A DNA stretch of 64,000 nt from Ruminococcaceae bacterium UBA3903 (lineage in GTDB: Bacteria > Bacillota > Clostridia > Oscillospirales > Acutalibacteraceae): NCBI GenBank assembly GCA_002391625.1, contig DGFJ01000041.1, positions 88,567 to 152,566 of the forward strand, in the 5' to 3' direction. How positions within the stretch are numbered: position 1 is the stretch's first letter; each line of letters begins with the position of its first letter. The notes under the pieces were generated by a model. That model was given only the letters and a program-made list of their open reading frames with translations, was not told the origin of the DNA and made no database searches. Positions 1 through 8,631 of the stretch are shown here, one piece after another. The position numbers and the translations under genes are program-made.

Positions 1-7
1 ATAAGTA

Positions 8-871
8 ATGAGTGAAATGCAAAATATTCAATGGTTCCCTGGTCATATGACAAAAACAAAGCGAAAAATAGAGGCTAGCTTAAAGTTAGTTGATGCAGTA
101 GCAGAAATTATTGATGCTAGGATACCTGTTAGCAGTAGAAACCCTGACCTAGATCAGCTGGTACAAAATAAACCTCGTATTATTTTAATGAATAAATGGG
201 ATATGGCTGACAAAAAGCAGACAGCCCGTTGGGTAGAATATTATAAATCAAAAAATATAAAAGCTATTCCAATTGATTGTAAATCTGGTAGAGGCTTAAA
301 TAACTTTATACCACAGGTGCGTGAGCTGTTGGCAGATAAAATAGAAGCTTGGAATGATAAGGGTATGACCGGCAGAAGTATCCGAGTTATGATAGTGGGA
401 ATACCAAATGTTGGTAAGTCCTCCTTTATAAATAAAATGGCGAAGAACAGCAGGGCAAAGGTTGAGGACAGACCTGGCGTTACTAGAGGCAACCAATGGT
501 TTACAATAGGTAACAGCTTTGAATTGCTGGACACGCCTGGTGTTTTGTGGCCAAAATTTGATGACCCAGCAGTTGGTGAAAAACTAGCATTTACAGGTGC
601 TGTAAAGGATCAAATTATGGATACAGAAATGTTAGCCATCAGATTGCTGGAGGTTATGTGCAAATATCCAACCGAAGCCTTTATAGAGCGGTTTAAATTA
701 CAAAATATTGATTTAACAGGTATTTCTCCATATGAACTGTTGGATGTTATTGGTAAAAAACGAGGTATGCTAATATCAGGTGGAGAAATAGACACCGAAC
801 GTGCTTCCATAATGCTTTTAGATGAGTACAGAAGTGCAAAAATGGGGGCAATTACATTAGAATGTGTTTAA
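8..871 (+). CDS. rbgA: Ribosome biogenesis GTPase RbgA (YlqF)
   Basis: Circularly permuted GTPase that acts in late assembly of the 50S ribosomal subunit. The N-terminus carries the family signature IQWFPGHM. The G motifs appear in permuted order: NKWD (G4, residues 62-65), then GIPNVGKSS (G1, 131-139), then DTPG (G3, 175-178), followed by a C-terminal helical RNA-binding region. The length of 287 residues is normal. It is followed by rnhB after about 70 bp, an order common in Firmicutes. The family is certain; the start could be the ATG at 8 or the one at 17. Confidence 0.96.
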   Translation: MSEMQNIQWFPGHMTKTKRKIEASLKLVDAVAEIIDARIPVSSRNPDLDQLVQNKPRIILMNKWDMADKKQTARWVEYYKSKNIKAIPIDCKSGRGLNNFIPQVRELLADKIEAWNDKGMTGRSIRVMIVGIPNVGKSSFINKMAKNSRAKVEDRPGVTRGNQWFTIGNSFELLDTPGVLWPKFDDPAVGEKLAFTGAVKDQIMDTEMLAIRLLEVMCKYPTEAFIERFKLQNIDLTGISPYELLDVIGKKRGMLISGGEIDTERASIMLLDEYRSAKMGAITLECV

Positions 872-941
872 TAAAATATACAGACTTGGAGTAAGTAACA
901 TTCTTAATCCGGGTCTTATTTGGTTTTAGGGAGTAAATACT

Positions 942-1544
942 ATGGATTGGTTAAAATATGAAAAGGATGTACAGACACAAGGCTTTTTACATATATGTGG
1001 TGTAGATGAGGCAGGCAGAGGACCGCTGGCAGGGCCAGTGTGTGCCGCCGCTGTAATCTTACCCAGCAATACAATAATAGATGGTGTTAATGATTCAAAA
1101 AAGCTGTCAGAGAAAAAACGTGAAGCTCTGTTTGATGTTATTACAGAAACAGCACTTACATATTGTGTAGCCTTTGGTACAGTAGATGAGATTGAGGAAT
1201 ACAATATATTAAACGCTACCATGCTTACAATGAAACGTGCTGTTGAAGGGTTAAAGCTAAGTGCCGATTATGCTTTAATAGATGGTAACCGCTTACCGCT
1301 GCTGGATATAGACGCTAAGGCTATAGTAAAGGGTGACGCTACATCAATGTCAATAGCAGCAGCATCTATTTTAGCAAAGGTTAGCAGAGATAGGCTAATG
1401 TTGGAAATGGCAAAGAAATACCCACAATATAGCTTTGAAAAGCATAAGGGATATGGTACAAAGGTACACATAGAAGCACTAAAGGAGTACGGTCCTTGTC
1501 CAATACATAGAAAGTCATTTCTAAAGAAAATTTTGTCTAAATAA
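942..1544 (+). CDS. rnhB: Ribonuclease HII
   Basis: Cleaves the RNA strand of RNA-DNA hybrids and removes misincorporated ribonucleotides from DNA. The metal-binding signature GVDEAGRGPLAGP is at residues 20-32 (Asp22, Glu23), DSKKLSE follows at 51-57, and the later Asp-containing block ALIDGN is present. The length of 200 residues matches the family. It lies between rbgA and yraN on the same strand with short gaps and is probably co-transcribed with them. Confidence 0.96.
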   Translation: MDWLKYEKDVQTQGFLHICGVDEAGRGPLAGPVCAAAVILPSNTIIDGVNDSKKLSEKKREALFDVITETALTYCVAFGTVDEIEEYNILNATMLTMKRAVEGLKLSADYALIDGNRLPLLDIDAKAIVKGDATSMSIAAASILAKVSRDRLMLEMAKKYPQYSFEKHKGYGTKVHIEALKEYGPCPIHRKSFLKKILSK

Positions 1545-1563
1545 TTGTTGGGAATGAGATTTA

Positions 1564-1962
1564 ATGAGCATAACTGATAAAGAGCGTAAGCAGTTTGGTG
1601 CTATTGGAGAAGAATATGTAGCTCGACACCTTAAAGATAAGGGCTACACTATAGTGGAACGAAACTATCACAGCAGATATGGAGAAATAGATATTATAGC
1701 CTGTGATGGAAAATACATTGTTTTTGTTGAAGTCAAAACACGACACCAAAATCCTATGTACCCACCTGCAATGGCTGTAACGCCTGCTAAACAAAAAAAG
1801 ATAATTAAAACAGCTGTGATGTATGTTATTAAAACAGGTAATAAGCTACAGCCTAGGTTTGATGTAGCAGAGGTAATTTTGAAAAAAGATAGCAACAACA
1901 TACTAAATTTTAATTATTATGCGTCTGCTTTTATACAGGAGGGTAGCTATGCGCCTTTTTGA
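1564..1962 (+). CDS. yraN: YraN family (UPF0102) nuclease-like protein
   Basis: Member of the YraN/UPF0102 family, which has a restriction-endonuclease-like fold and an unclear cellular role, possibly in DNA processing. The typical N-terminal G-E-x-Y/A-A-x-x-L-x-x-x-G-Y pattern is followed by RNYHSRYGEIDIIA and FVEVKTR, which supply the Asp and Glu-x-Lys residues of the nuclease fold. It has 132 residues, a typical size, and directly follows rnhB as in many bacteria. The last 14 bases overlap the start of the downstream dipeptidase gene. Confidence 0.9.
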   Translation: MSITDKERKQFGAIGEEYVARHLKDKGYTIVERNYHSRYGEIDIIACDGKYIVFVEVKTRHQNPMYPPAMAVTPAKQKKIIKTAVMYVIKTGNKLQPRFDVAEVILKKDSNNILNFNYYASAFIQEGSYAPF

Positions 1963-2875
1963 TTTTCACTGTGACACATTATATAAAGCCACCACCACAA
2001 ACGGCTCGCTGTTACATAATGATTATCACATCTCCATAGAAAAAGCTAATCGTCTGGAGCAATGGCTACAGGTTATGGCGGTGTGGATTCCTGACGAAAT
2101 TCGTGGTCAGGCAGCCTTTGATTTTGTTTCAAAATGTGCAGATAATCTTAGACAGCAGTTATCGCAAGCAGAATGCAATGTTTACAATCCACTAAATTTC
2201 AATGAACTAGTACGGTCACAGCATAGGAAAAATATTATACTGGCTGTAGAAGGCGGTGCAGCTTTAAATGGTGATATTAGGAATGTTAAAAAGCTAAAAG
2301 ACATAGGTGTACAGCTTTTAACACTTACATGGAATGGTAAAAATGAATTAGGTGATGGTGTTGGCGTTATTAATCCAAAGGGTCTGACCAATTTTGGTAG
2401 AGAGGCTGTTGCGGAGCTGGAAAGAAATAAGATAGTAATTGATATTTCTCATGCCAGTGAACCATTGTTTTGGGATGTTGCCCAAATAGCAGCTAGACCT
2501 TTTGTTGCCACTCACTCAAATTCAAGGACTGTGTGTAACCATAAAAGGAATTTAACAGATGACCAATTTAAATATATGGTAAGCATAAAGGGGATAGTAG
2601 GGCTAAACTTTTGTTATTACTTTTTAAAGGATAATGGTATGGCTGACATTAACGATTTGTTAAAGCATACAGAGCATTTTTTGTCATTAGGTGGTGAAAA
2701 AACAATTTGTATTGGCAGTGACTTTGACGGTGCGGCTATGCCAAATGGCATCACGGGAATACACTCCATGGAGAAAATTTACGATTATTTTTTACGACAT
2801 AATTATAACGAACAGCTCCTAAAGGATATTTTCTTTAATAATGGCTATAAATTTTGTGAAAACTTTGACAATTAG
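1949..2875 (+). CDS. Zinc dipeptidase, peptidase family M19
   Basis: Membrane-dipeptidase-type (renal dipeptidase, M19) metallohydrolase of about 308 residues. The N-terminal FDFHCDTL gives the His-x-Asp metal ligands, VEGGAAL the bridging Glu, and ISHAS and THSNSR the later His ligands; GSDFDG is the conserved C-terminal motif. I chose the ATG at 1949 because AGGAGGG lies just upstream of it; an in-frame ATG at 1919 would give ten extra residues and a longer overlap with yraN. It probably cleaves dipeptides in the cytoplasm; the substrate cannot be read from sequence. Confidence 0.9.
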   Translation: MRLFDFHCDTLYKATTTNGSLLHNDYHISIEKANRLEQWLQVMAVWIPDEIRGQAAFDFVSKCADNLRQQLSQAECNVYNPLNFNELVRSQHRKNIILAVEGGAALNGDIRNVKKLKDIGVQLLTLTWNGKNELGDGVGVINPKGLTNFGREAVAELERNKIVIDISHASEPLFWDVAQIAARPFVATHSNSRTVCNHKRNLTDDQFKYMVSIKGIVGLNFCYYFLKDNGMADINDLLKHTEHFLSLGGEKTICIGSDFDGAAMPNGITGIHSMEKIYDYFLRHNYNEQLLKDIFFNNGYKFCENFDN

Positions 2876-2927
2876 CTTAGAATAGTATAAAATTATAAAT
2901 CAGTAAACTGTAAAAGAGGTAGAGAAA

Positions 2928-4436
2928 ATGAAGTACAATAGCACCACAGATAAAAATATTGTCGTTTCAGCAGCACAGGCGATTTCACAGGGTATATCAA
3001 AGGACGGCGGTTTGTTTGTCCCTATGGAAATTCCCAAATATAGCGATGATGATTTTAAAAGTTTTTTAAAGCTTGATTACAAAGGCAGAGCAAAAAAGGT
3101 TATTGCAGATTTTTTAACTGATTTCACAGCTGAAGAGATTGCTGACTGTGTTGATAACGCATACACACAGGAAAAATTTGGCAGTGAAAATCCTGCTCCT
3201 ATTGTTACCTGTGCATTAAATGGTAGCAGTATGAATATCCTTGAGCTTTGGCATGGTCCTACATCTGCATTCAAAGATATGGCTTTGCAAATTTTGCCAC
3301 ATTTTCTTACTAAATCATTAAATAAAACATACAAAGATAAAGAGGCTGTTATTTTAGTTGCAACCTCTGGTGACACTGGTAAGGCAGCTCTAGAAGGTTT
3401 TAGGGATGTTAAGGGTACTAAAATAATAGTATTTTATCCACAGGACGGCGTTAGTCCAATGCAAAAATGTCAGATGACAACGCAGTTAGGTGATAATGTA
3501 GAGGTTTGTGCTATAAAGGGCAACTTTGATGATGCACAAACAGGTGTAAAGAATATATTTACTACACCTGAAATTGCAAAAAAATTAGAGGATAATAATA
3601 AGCTTTTCTCTAGTGCAAACTCTATTAACTGGGGTCGTTTATTACCACAAATTGTTTACTATATTTCTGCTTATTGCGACCTTGTTAATGATGGTAGGGT
3701 AGTATTTGGTCAGGAGATTAATGTTGTAGTGCCAACTGGTAACTTTGGCAATATATTGGCTGCATACTATGCCAGCCTGATGGGTTTGCCTGTAAAGAAA
3801 TTTATTTGTGCTTCCAACTCTAATAATGTTTTGACAGATTTTATAAACACAGGTGTTTACGATAAGAGCAGACAATTTTATACTACTATTTCACCATCCA
3901 TGGATATTTTGGTTTCTAGCAATCTGGAAAGACTTTTGTATATTTTATCAGATGGTGATGATAAAAAAGTAAAAGCCTATATGACCCAGCTAAAGACAGC
4001 TGGTAAATATACTGTAGATGATAATATAATGAATAAGCTGTCAGATAAATTCTATGGTGGTTTCTGTGATGACAATACAACACAAAATACTATTGCAGGA
4101 CTGTACAAGGAATCTAATTATTTGTCAGATACACATACAGCTGTTGCTGTTAGCGTTTATAATCAGTACGTTGAAAAAACCGGGGATAAAACACCTACTG
4201 TTTTAGCATCTACTGCCAGCCCTTACAAATTTTCAAAAAGCGTTTTACAGGCTGTTGCACCAGAGGACAAGCTGCCAGACAATGAATTTGCAATGGTGGA
4301 GGAGCTTAACAAAATAACAGGAGTAGATGTACCAAAGCCATTGTCTATGCTGAAAAATATGACAGTACGTTTTGACGATGTTACAGCAGTAGAAAATATG
4401 CCAAGCTATGTGCTGGGTAAATTAGGTATAAAATAA
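2928..4436 (+). CDS. thrC: Threonine synthase
   Basis: Pyridoxal-phosphate enzyme converting O-phosphohomoserine to threonine. The PLP lysine lies in GPTSAFKDMA (Lys116), and the phosphate-binding loop ATSGDTGKAALEG follows near residues 145-157. The length of 502 residues fits the longer ThrC class. An AGAGGTAGAGAAA ribosome site precedes the ATG. The stop overlaps the next start by one base (TAATG), so translation of the downstream phosphoesterase is probably coupled to it. Confidence 0.96.
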   Translation: MKYNSTTDKNIVVSAAQAISQGISKDGGLFVPMEIPKYSDDDFKSFLKLDYKGRAKKVIADFLTDFTAEEIADCVDNAYTQEKFGSENPAPIVTCALNGSSMNILELWHGPTSAFKDMALQILPHFLTKSLNKTYKDKEAVILVATSGDTGKAALEGFRDVKGTKIIVFYPQDGVSPMQKCQMTTQLGDNVEVCAIKGNFDDAQTGVKNIFTTPEIAKKLEDNNKLFSSANSINWGRLLPQIVYYISAYCDLVNDGRVVFGQEINVVVPTGNFGNILAAYYASLMGLPVKKFICASNSNNVLTDFINTGVYDKSRQFYTTISPSMDILVSSNLERLLYILSDGDDKKVKAYMTQLKTAGKYTVDDNIMNKLSDKFYGGFCDDNTTQNTIAGLYKESNYLSDTHTAVAVSVYNQYVEKTGDKTPTVLASTASPYKFSKSVLQAVAPEDKLPDNEFAMVEELNKITGVDVPKPLSMLKNMTVRFDDVTAVENMPSYVLGKLGIK

Positions 4437-5125
4437 TGTCTTTATTTGCAATAGCAGATTTACATTTATCCCTAGGGACTAATAAACCAATGGACGTTTT
4501 TAACGGTTGGAACGATTATGTGTCACGTTTAGAGCAAAACTGGAGAGCGGTTGTTACTGAAAATGACACAGTGGTTATAGCTGGCGATATTTCGTGGGCG
4601 ATGAAGCTGGAAGAAACCTTCAAGGATTTTACTTTTTTGGAAAGCTTGCCAGGTAAAAAGCTTTTGTTAAAGGGAAACCATGATTATTGGTGGGTGACAA
4701 GAAAGAAGATAGAGGATTACCTAGCTGCTAACAGCTTTAATAGCATATCTCTTGTTTTTAATTCCGCTAAGGCTGTTGAGCAATACGCCGTATGTGGAAC
4801 ACGAGGATGGTTTTACGAAATTATCAGTGAAGAGGATAAAAAAATACTTAACAGAGAAGTGGGTCGTTTGGAAACATCAATAAAAGCGGCATTGTTATTA
4901 AACAAGGAACCCGTTGTCTTTCTTCATTATCCACCTATATATGGTGACAACCAGTGTACAGAAATACTTGATATTTTAAAAAAATACAATATTAAAAAAT
5001 GCTACTATGGTCATATACATGGTGGCAATGCGGCTAAAAAGGCGATCACTGGTGAATATTATGGTATAAATTTCAGCTTAATTTCCTGTGATTATACAGG
5101 ATTTGTTCCTTTACTTGTAAGGTAG
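4436..5125 (+). CDS. Calcineurin-like metallophosphoesterase
   Basis: Binuclear metallophosphoesterase of 229 residues. All five family blocks are visible: IADLHLS, AGDISWAM, GNHDYWW, FLHYPP and GHIHGG. The same gene in related genomes is annotated only as a predicted phosphohydrolase; the substrate is unknown. It starts within the thrC stop codon. There is no clear terminator before the tig promoter about 60 bp downstream. Confidence 0.88.
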   Translation: MSLFAIADLHLSLGTNKPMDVFNGWNDYVSRLEQNWRAVVTENDTVVIAGDISWAMKLEETFKDFTFLESLPGKKLLLKGNHDYWWVTRKKIEDYLAANSFNSISLVFNSAKAVEQYAVCGTRGWFYEIISEEDKKILNREVGRLETSIKAALLLNKEPVVFLHYPPIYGDNQCTEILDILKKYNIKKCYYGHIHGGNAAKKAITGEYYGINFSLISCDYTGFVPLLVR

Positions 5126-5178
5126 TCAAAAAATTTACAATATAATAACATTTGGGTATGGAAATTGCATAATAGATA

Positions 5179-5187
5179 TGGTATAAT
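5179..5187 (+). promoter_or_regulatory. Extended -10 promoter of tig
   Basis: TGGTATAAT forms an extended -10 element (TG at 5179-5180, TATAAT at 5182-5187) 40 bp upstream of the tig start. No -35 box with normal spacing is visible, as expected for an extended -10 promoter. AGGAGGA at about 5213 supplies the ribosome site. Confidence 0.65.
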
Positions 5188-5226
5188 ACTAAGCATATTT
5201 CAGCGAAAATTTAGGAGGATAATAAA

Positions 5227-6507
5227 ATGAGTCTTAAATCATCTAATAAGGTAGAAACTAACAGATATGAGCTAATCGTCGAGGTTGACGCAGATACATT
5301 TAACAGTGCTATTGACCGTGCTTATCACAAGCAGGTTAAAAAAATGAACGTCCCTGGCTTTCGTAAGGGTAAGGCACCAAAGGCTATTGTAGAAAAAATG
5401 TACGGCGAGGGTGTTTTCTATGATGATGCTATGCAGGAGCTATATCCTGATGCTTTAGATAATGCAGCCAAAGAAGCTGGCGTAAGGATTGTAAACGATA
5501 AAATGGATTTAGACGTTGAATCAGTTGGCAAGGATGGTTTTACATTTAAAGCAGTTGTTACTGTAGAGCCAGAGGTAAACATTGAAAACTACGAGGGTAT
5601 TAAAGTAACACCAAAATCAACAGAGGTTACCGAAGATGTTCTAAATGAAGAAATAGAAAAAATTCGTGACCGTAACAGCAGATTGGTAGCTGTAGAGGAC
5701 AGAGCTGTACAGGATGGTGATATAGCAGTTATTGATTTTGAGGGCTTTGTTGATGGTGAAGCTTTCGACGGTGGTAAAGCAGAAAACTATAATCTATCAG
5801 TAGGCAGCAATAGCTTTATTCCTGGTTTTGAGGAGCAAATTATTGGTCACAACACAGGTGAGGAATTTACTATTACAGTAAACTTCCCAGAGGATTATCA
5901 GGCTGAAGAGCTAGCAGGTAAAGAGAGCCAATTTAAAATCAACCTACATGAAATTAAAGCAAAAGAATTACCAGAGGTTGACGATGAGTTTGTACAGGAT
6001 GTTAGCGAAAAAGAAACAGTAGCTGAATACAAAGAAATGCTTAAAGAAGACGTAGCCGACAGACTAGAAAATGAAGCTCGAGAGGACGAAGAAAACCAAA
6101 TTGTTACTAAACTGACAGAGCTGCTTCAAGCAGAAGTGCCAGAGGCAATGTATGAAAATAAAGTAACTGATATGCTGCGTGAGTTTGATATGCGTCTGCG
6201 TTCACAGGGCATGGAGATGGAAACATACCTACAGTATATGGGCATGGATATTGACGCTTTGAGAGCTGCCTACAAGCCACAGGCTGAGCAGAGAGTAAAG
6301 GTAAGGTTAGCTTTAGAAAAAATAGCTGAAAAAGAAGGCATTGTGGCTGATGATACAGAAGTTGAGGAAGAATACAACAAGCTGGCAGAGCAGTACGGCA
6401 TGCCTGTTGAAAAGGTTAAAGAGCTTATTGCTAAAGATGATCTAGCCAAGGATGTTGCTGTAGAAAAAGCAATGGAATTTGTAAAAGAAAGTGCTATTGC
6501 TGAATAA
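5227..6507 (+). CDS. tig: Trigger factor, ribosome-associated chaperone
   Basis: Peptidyl-prolyl isomerase and chaperone that binds nascent chains at the ribosome exit tunnel. The N-terminal ribosome-binding domain contains the signature GFRKGKAPKAI, followed by the central FKBP domain (DGDIAVIDFEGFVDGE, then FIPGFEEQIIG) and a long helical C-terminal domain. The length of 426 residues is standard. It heads the tig-clpP-clpX-lon protein quality-control cluster and has its own promoter. Confidence 0.97.
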   Translation: MSLKSSNKVETNRYELIVEVDADTFNSAIDRAYHKQVKKMNVPGFRKGKAPKAIVEKMYGEGVFYDDAMQELYPDALDNAAKEAGVRIVNDKMDLDVESVGKDGFTFKAVVTVEPEVNIENYEGIKVTPKSTEVTEDVLNEEIEKIRDRNSRLVAVEDRAVQDGDIAVIDFEGFVDGEAFDGGKAENYNLSVGSNSFIPGFEEQIIGHNTGEEFTITVNFPEDYQAEELAGKESQFKINLHEIKAKELPEVDDEFVQDVSEKETVAEYKEMLKEDVADRLENEAREDEENQIVTKLTELLQAEVPEAMYENKVTDMLREFDMRLRSQGMEMETYLQYMGMDIDALRAAYKPQAEQRVKVRLALEKIAEKEGIVADDTEVEEEYNKLAEQYGMPVEKVKELIAKDDLAKDVAVEKAMEFVKESAIAE

Positions 6508-6547
6508 TTTAATTGTAGAACAAAATAAATTTTACTTATGATGAATA

Positions 6548-6593
6548 ATCCTCCGATTTGTTGCCTATGCTTATGTAGGCGATGTCGGGGGAT
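6548..6593 (+). other. Long imperfect hairpin in the tig-clpP spacer
   Basis: ATCCTCCGA pairs with TCGGGGGAT, and an inner arm (GTTGCCTA-side with TAGGCGATG) continues the helix after a two-base bulge, giving about 18 bp with G-U pairs and a loop near 6569-6574. No T run follows, so it is not a standard terminator. It may be an mRNA processing or partial termination site between tig and clpP. Confidence 0.5.
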
Positions 6594-6625
6594 ATAGCTG
6601 ATATTATGAGAAAGGATTGATTTTA

Positions 6626-7207
6626 ATGAGTTTAGTACCATACGTTGTTGAACAAACAAGTCGTGGCGAGCGTTCATACGATATTTTTTCCAGATTGTTA
6701 AATGATAGAATTATTATGTTAACAGAAGAGGTTAACAGTGCATCTGCCAGTTTGGTTGTTGCACAGCTTTTGTACTTAGAGGGTCAGGATCCTTCAAAGG
6801 ATATCAGTCTGTATATTAACAGCCCAGGCGGTTCCGTTACTGATGGTTTGTCTATTTATGACACAATGCAGTATATCAAATGTGACGTGTCCACAATCTG
6901 TATGGGCATGGCTGCCAGCATGGGTGCTTTTTTATTGGCGGCTGGTGCAAAGGGTAAAAGATATGCCCTACCTAACAGCGACATTATGATTCACCAGCCA
7001 AGCGGTGGCGCTCAGGGGCAGGCTACTGATATTATGATACACGCTGACCATATTCAGCAGACAAAGAAAAAGCTAAATACTATCTTATCAGAACGTACAG
7101 GTCAGCCATATGACATTATTGCTAAGGACACAGAACGTGATAACTTTATGACAGCAGATGAAGCAATGAAATATGGATTAATTGATAAGGTTATTACAAA
7201 AAGATAA
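6626..7207 (+). CDS. clpP: ATP-dependent Clp protease proteolytic subunit
   Basis: Serine peptidase that forms the double heptameric proteolytic chamber and is fed by ClpX. The catalytic triad is visible as Ser98 in MGMAASMGAF, His123 in IMIHQPSGG and Asp172 in TERDNFM. I chose ATG 6626 (193 residues) because AAAGGA lies 9 bases upstream; the longer reading uses a TTG at 6617. It is followed by clpX after 18 bp, indicating an operon. Confidence 0.97.
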   Translation: MSLVPYVVEQTSRGERSYDIFSRLLNDRIIMLTEEVNSASASLVVAQLLYLEGQDPSKDISLYINSPGGSVTDGLSIYDTMQYIKCDVSTICMGMAASMGAFLLAAGAKGKRYALPNSDIMIHQPSGGAQGQATDIMIHADHIQQTKKKLNTILSERTGQPYDIIAKDTERDNFMTADEAMKYGLIDKVITKR

Positions 7208-7225
7208 CACAAGGAGTTAACACAC

Positions 7226-8554
7226 ATGGCCAGCAAAGAAGATAACTCAAAAAAAGAAATATTTTGTTCTTTCTGTGGAAAGTCTCAGGACATTGTAGGT
7301 CGAATGATAGCAGGAACAGGCGTATACATTTGTGATGAATGTGTAGAGCTTTGTCAATCTATTCTGCATGAGGGTGAAGCGCTTGAAAAAGAAACTCAGT
7401 CTAAGGGCAAAAAAAAGGATGTTGATTTTAAAGGCCTTTTAAAGCCAGAGCAGGTAAAGGAAAAGCTTGATGAATATGTTATCGGTCAGGACGAGGCAAA
7501 GGTTACACTTAGCGTAGCAGTTTACAATCACTACAAACGTGTATTTAATCACAATGATGAAGTTGATTTTGTTAAAAGCAATGTTCTAATGCTAGGACCT
7601 ACCGGTACAGGAAAAACATTTTTAGCACAGACTTTAGCTAGAATACTAGATGTTCCCTTTGCTATTGCCGATGCCACTACTTTAACAGAGGCTGGTTATG
7701 TTGGCGAAGACGTAGAAAATATATTGCTTAGACTAATACAGGCGGCTGATTTTGACATTGAAAAAGCAGAACGTGGTATTATCTATGTTGATGAGATTGA
7801 TAAAATAGCACGTAAATCAGAAAACCCATCAATTACCAGAGATGTAAGCGGTGAGGGTGTACAGCAGGCTTTGCTAAAGATATTAGAAGGAACTGTAGCT
7901 AACGTGCCGCCACAGGGTGGCAGAAAACATCCGCAGCAAGAATTTTTGCAGATTAACACCAGCAACATATTATTTATATGTGGCGGTGCTTTTGACGGCT
8001 TGGAAAAGGTTTTAGAAAAACGTGTTGGTTCATCTTCTATGGGCTTTGGTGCAGATGTTAAGGATAAAAAGGAGCTAAACACAACGGACTGGATGTCAAA
8101 GGTTGTATCCCATGATTTGGTAAAGTTTGGCTTAATTCCTGAACTGGTTGGCAGATTACCTGTTATTACTAATCTAAATGGAATAGACAAAGAGGGCTTC
8201 GTAAGAATATTAACTGAGCCTAAAAATTCATTAGTTAAGCAATACACAAAGCTGTTCGAGCTTGACAATGTAGAGCTTGAATTTGAAAAGCCTGCGTTAG
8301 AGGCTATAGCTGATGAAGCAATGAACGAAAACACAGGTGCTAGGGGTTTACGCTCAATTCTTGAAAATACTTTAAAGGATTTGATGTTTAAGGTACCATC
8401 TGACGTTACAGTAGAAAAGGTTATTATTACAGCAGAAACAATAAAAGACCCTACAAATGTAACGATTATTCATAATCAGGATAGAAAATCTGTTAAGATG
8501 GAAACAGGTAAAACTGAAGAAAAAAAGCGTATTAGAAAAAATACTGCATCTTAA
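7226..8554 (+). CDS. clpX: ATP-dependent Clp protease ATPase subunit ClpX
   Basis: AAA+ unfoldase that delivers substrates to ClpP. The N-terminal zinc-binding domain uses Cys14, Cys17, Cys36 and Cys39. Walker A is GPTGTGKT (124-131), Walker B is IIYVDEID (185-192), and the sensor-2 arginine lies in GARGLRS. It has 442 residues. A GGAGT ribosome site follows clpP closely, and a strong terminator directly after the stop ends the tig/clpP/clpX unit. Confidence 0.98.
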   Translation: MASKEDNSKKEIFCSFCGKSQDIVGRMIAGTGVYICDECVELCQSILHEGEALEKETQSKGKKKDVDFKGLLKPEQVKEKLDEYVIGQDEAKVTLSVAVYNHYKRVFNHNDEVDFVKSNVLMLGPTGTGKTFLAQTLARILDVPFAIADATTLTEAGYVGEDVENILLRLIQAADFDIEKAERGIIYVDEIDKIARKSENPSITRDVSGEGVQQALLKILEGTVANVPPQGGRKHPQQEFLQINTSNILFICGGAFDGLEKVLEKRVGSSSMGFGADVKDKKELNTTDWMSKVVSHDLVKFGLIPELVGRLPVITNLNGIDKEGFVRILTEPKNSLVKQYTKLFELDNVELEFEKPALEAIADEAMNENTGARGLRSILENTLKDLMFKVPSDVTVEKVIITAETIKDPTNVTIIHNQDRKSVKMETGKTEEKKRIRKNTAS

Positions 8555-8559
8555 AAATC

Positions 8560-8604
8560 GGAGCTGTAACTTGATTTTAACAGTTACAGCTCCATATTTT
8601 TTTA
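8560..8604 (+). terminator. Intrinsic terminator after clpX
   Basis: GGAGCTGTAAC (8560-8570) pairs perfectly with GTTACAGCTCC (8583-8593) over 11 bp, followed by a run of seven T. Confidence 0.93.
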
Positions 8605-8631
8605 ATTGCCTAATAAAAGGAGGCGAATTTT

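Noticed and set aside
7783..8334. Reverse ORF of 183 codons within clpX
   Set aside because: Shadow of clpX codon usage; Ser/Leu-rich translation with no ribosome site.
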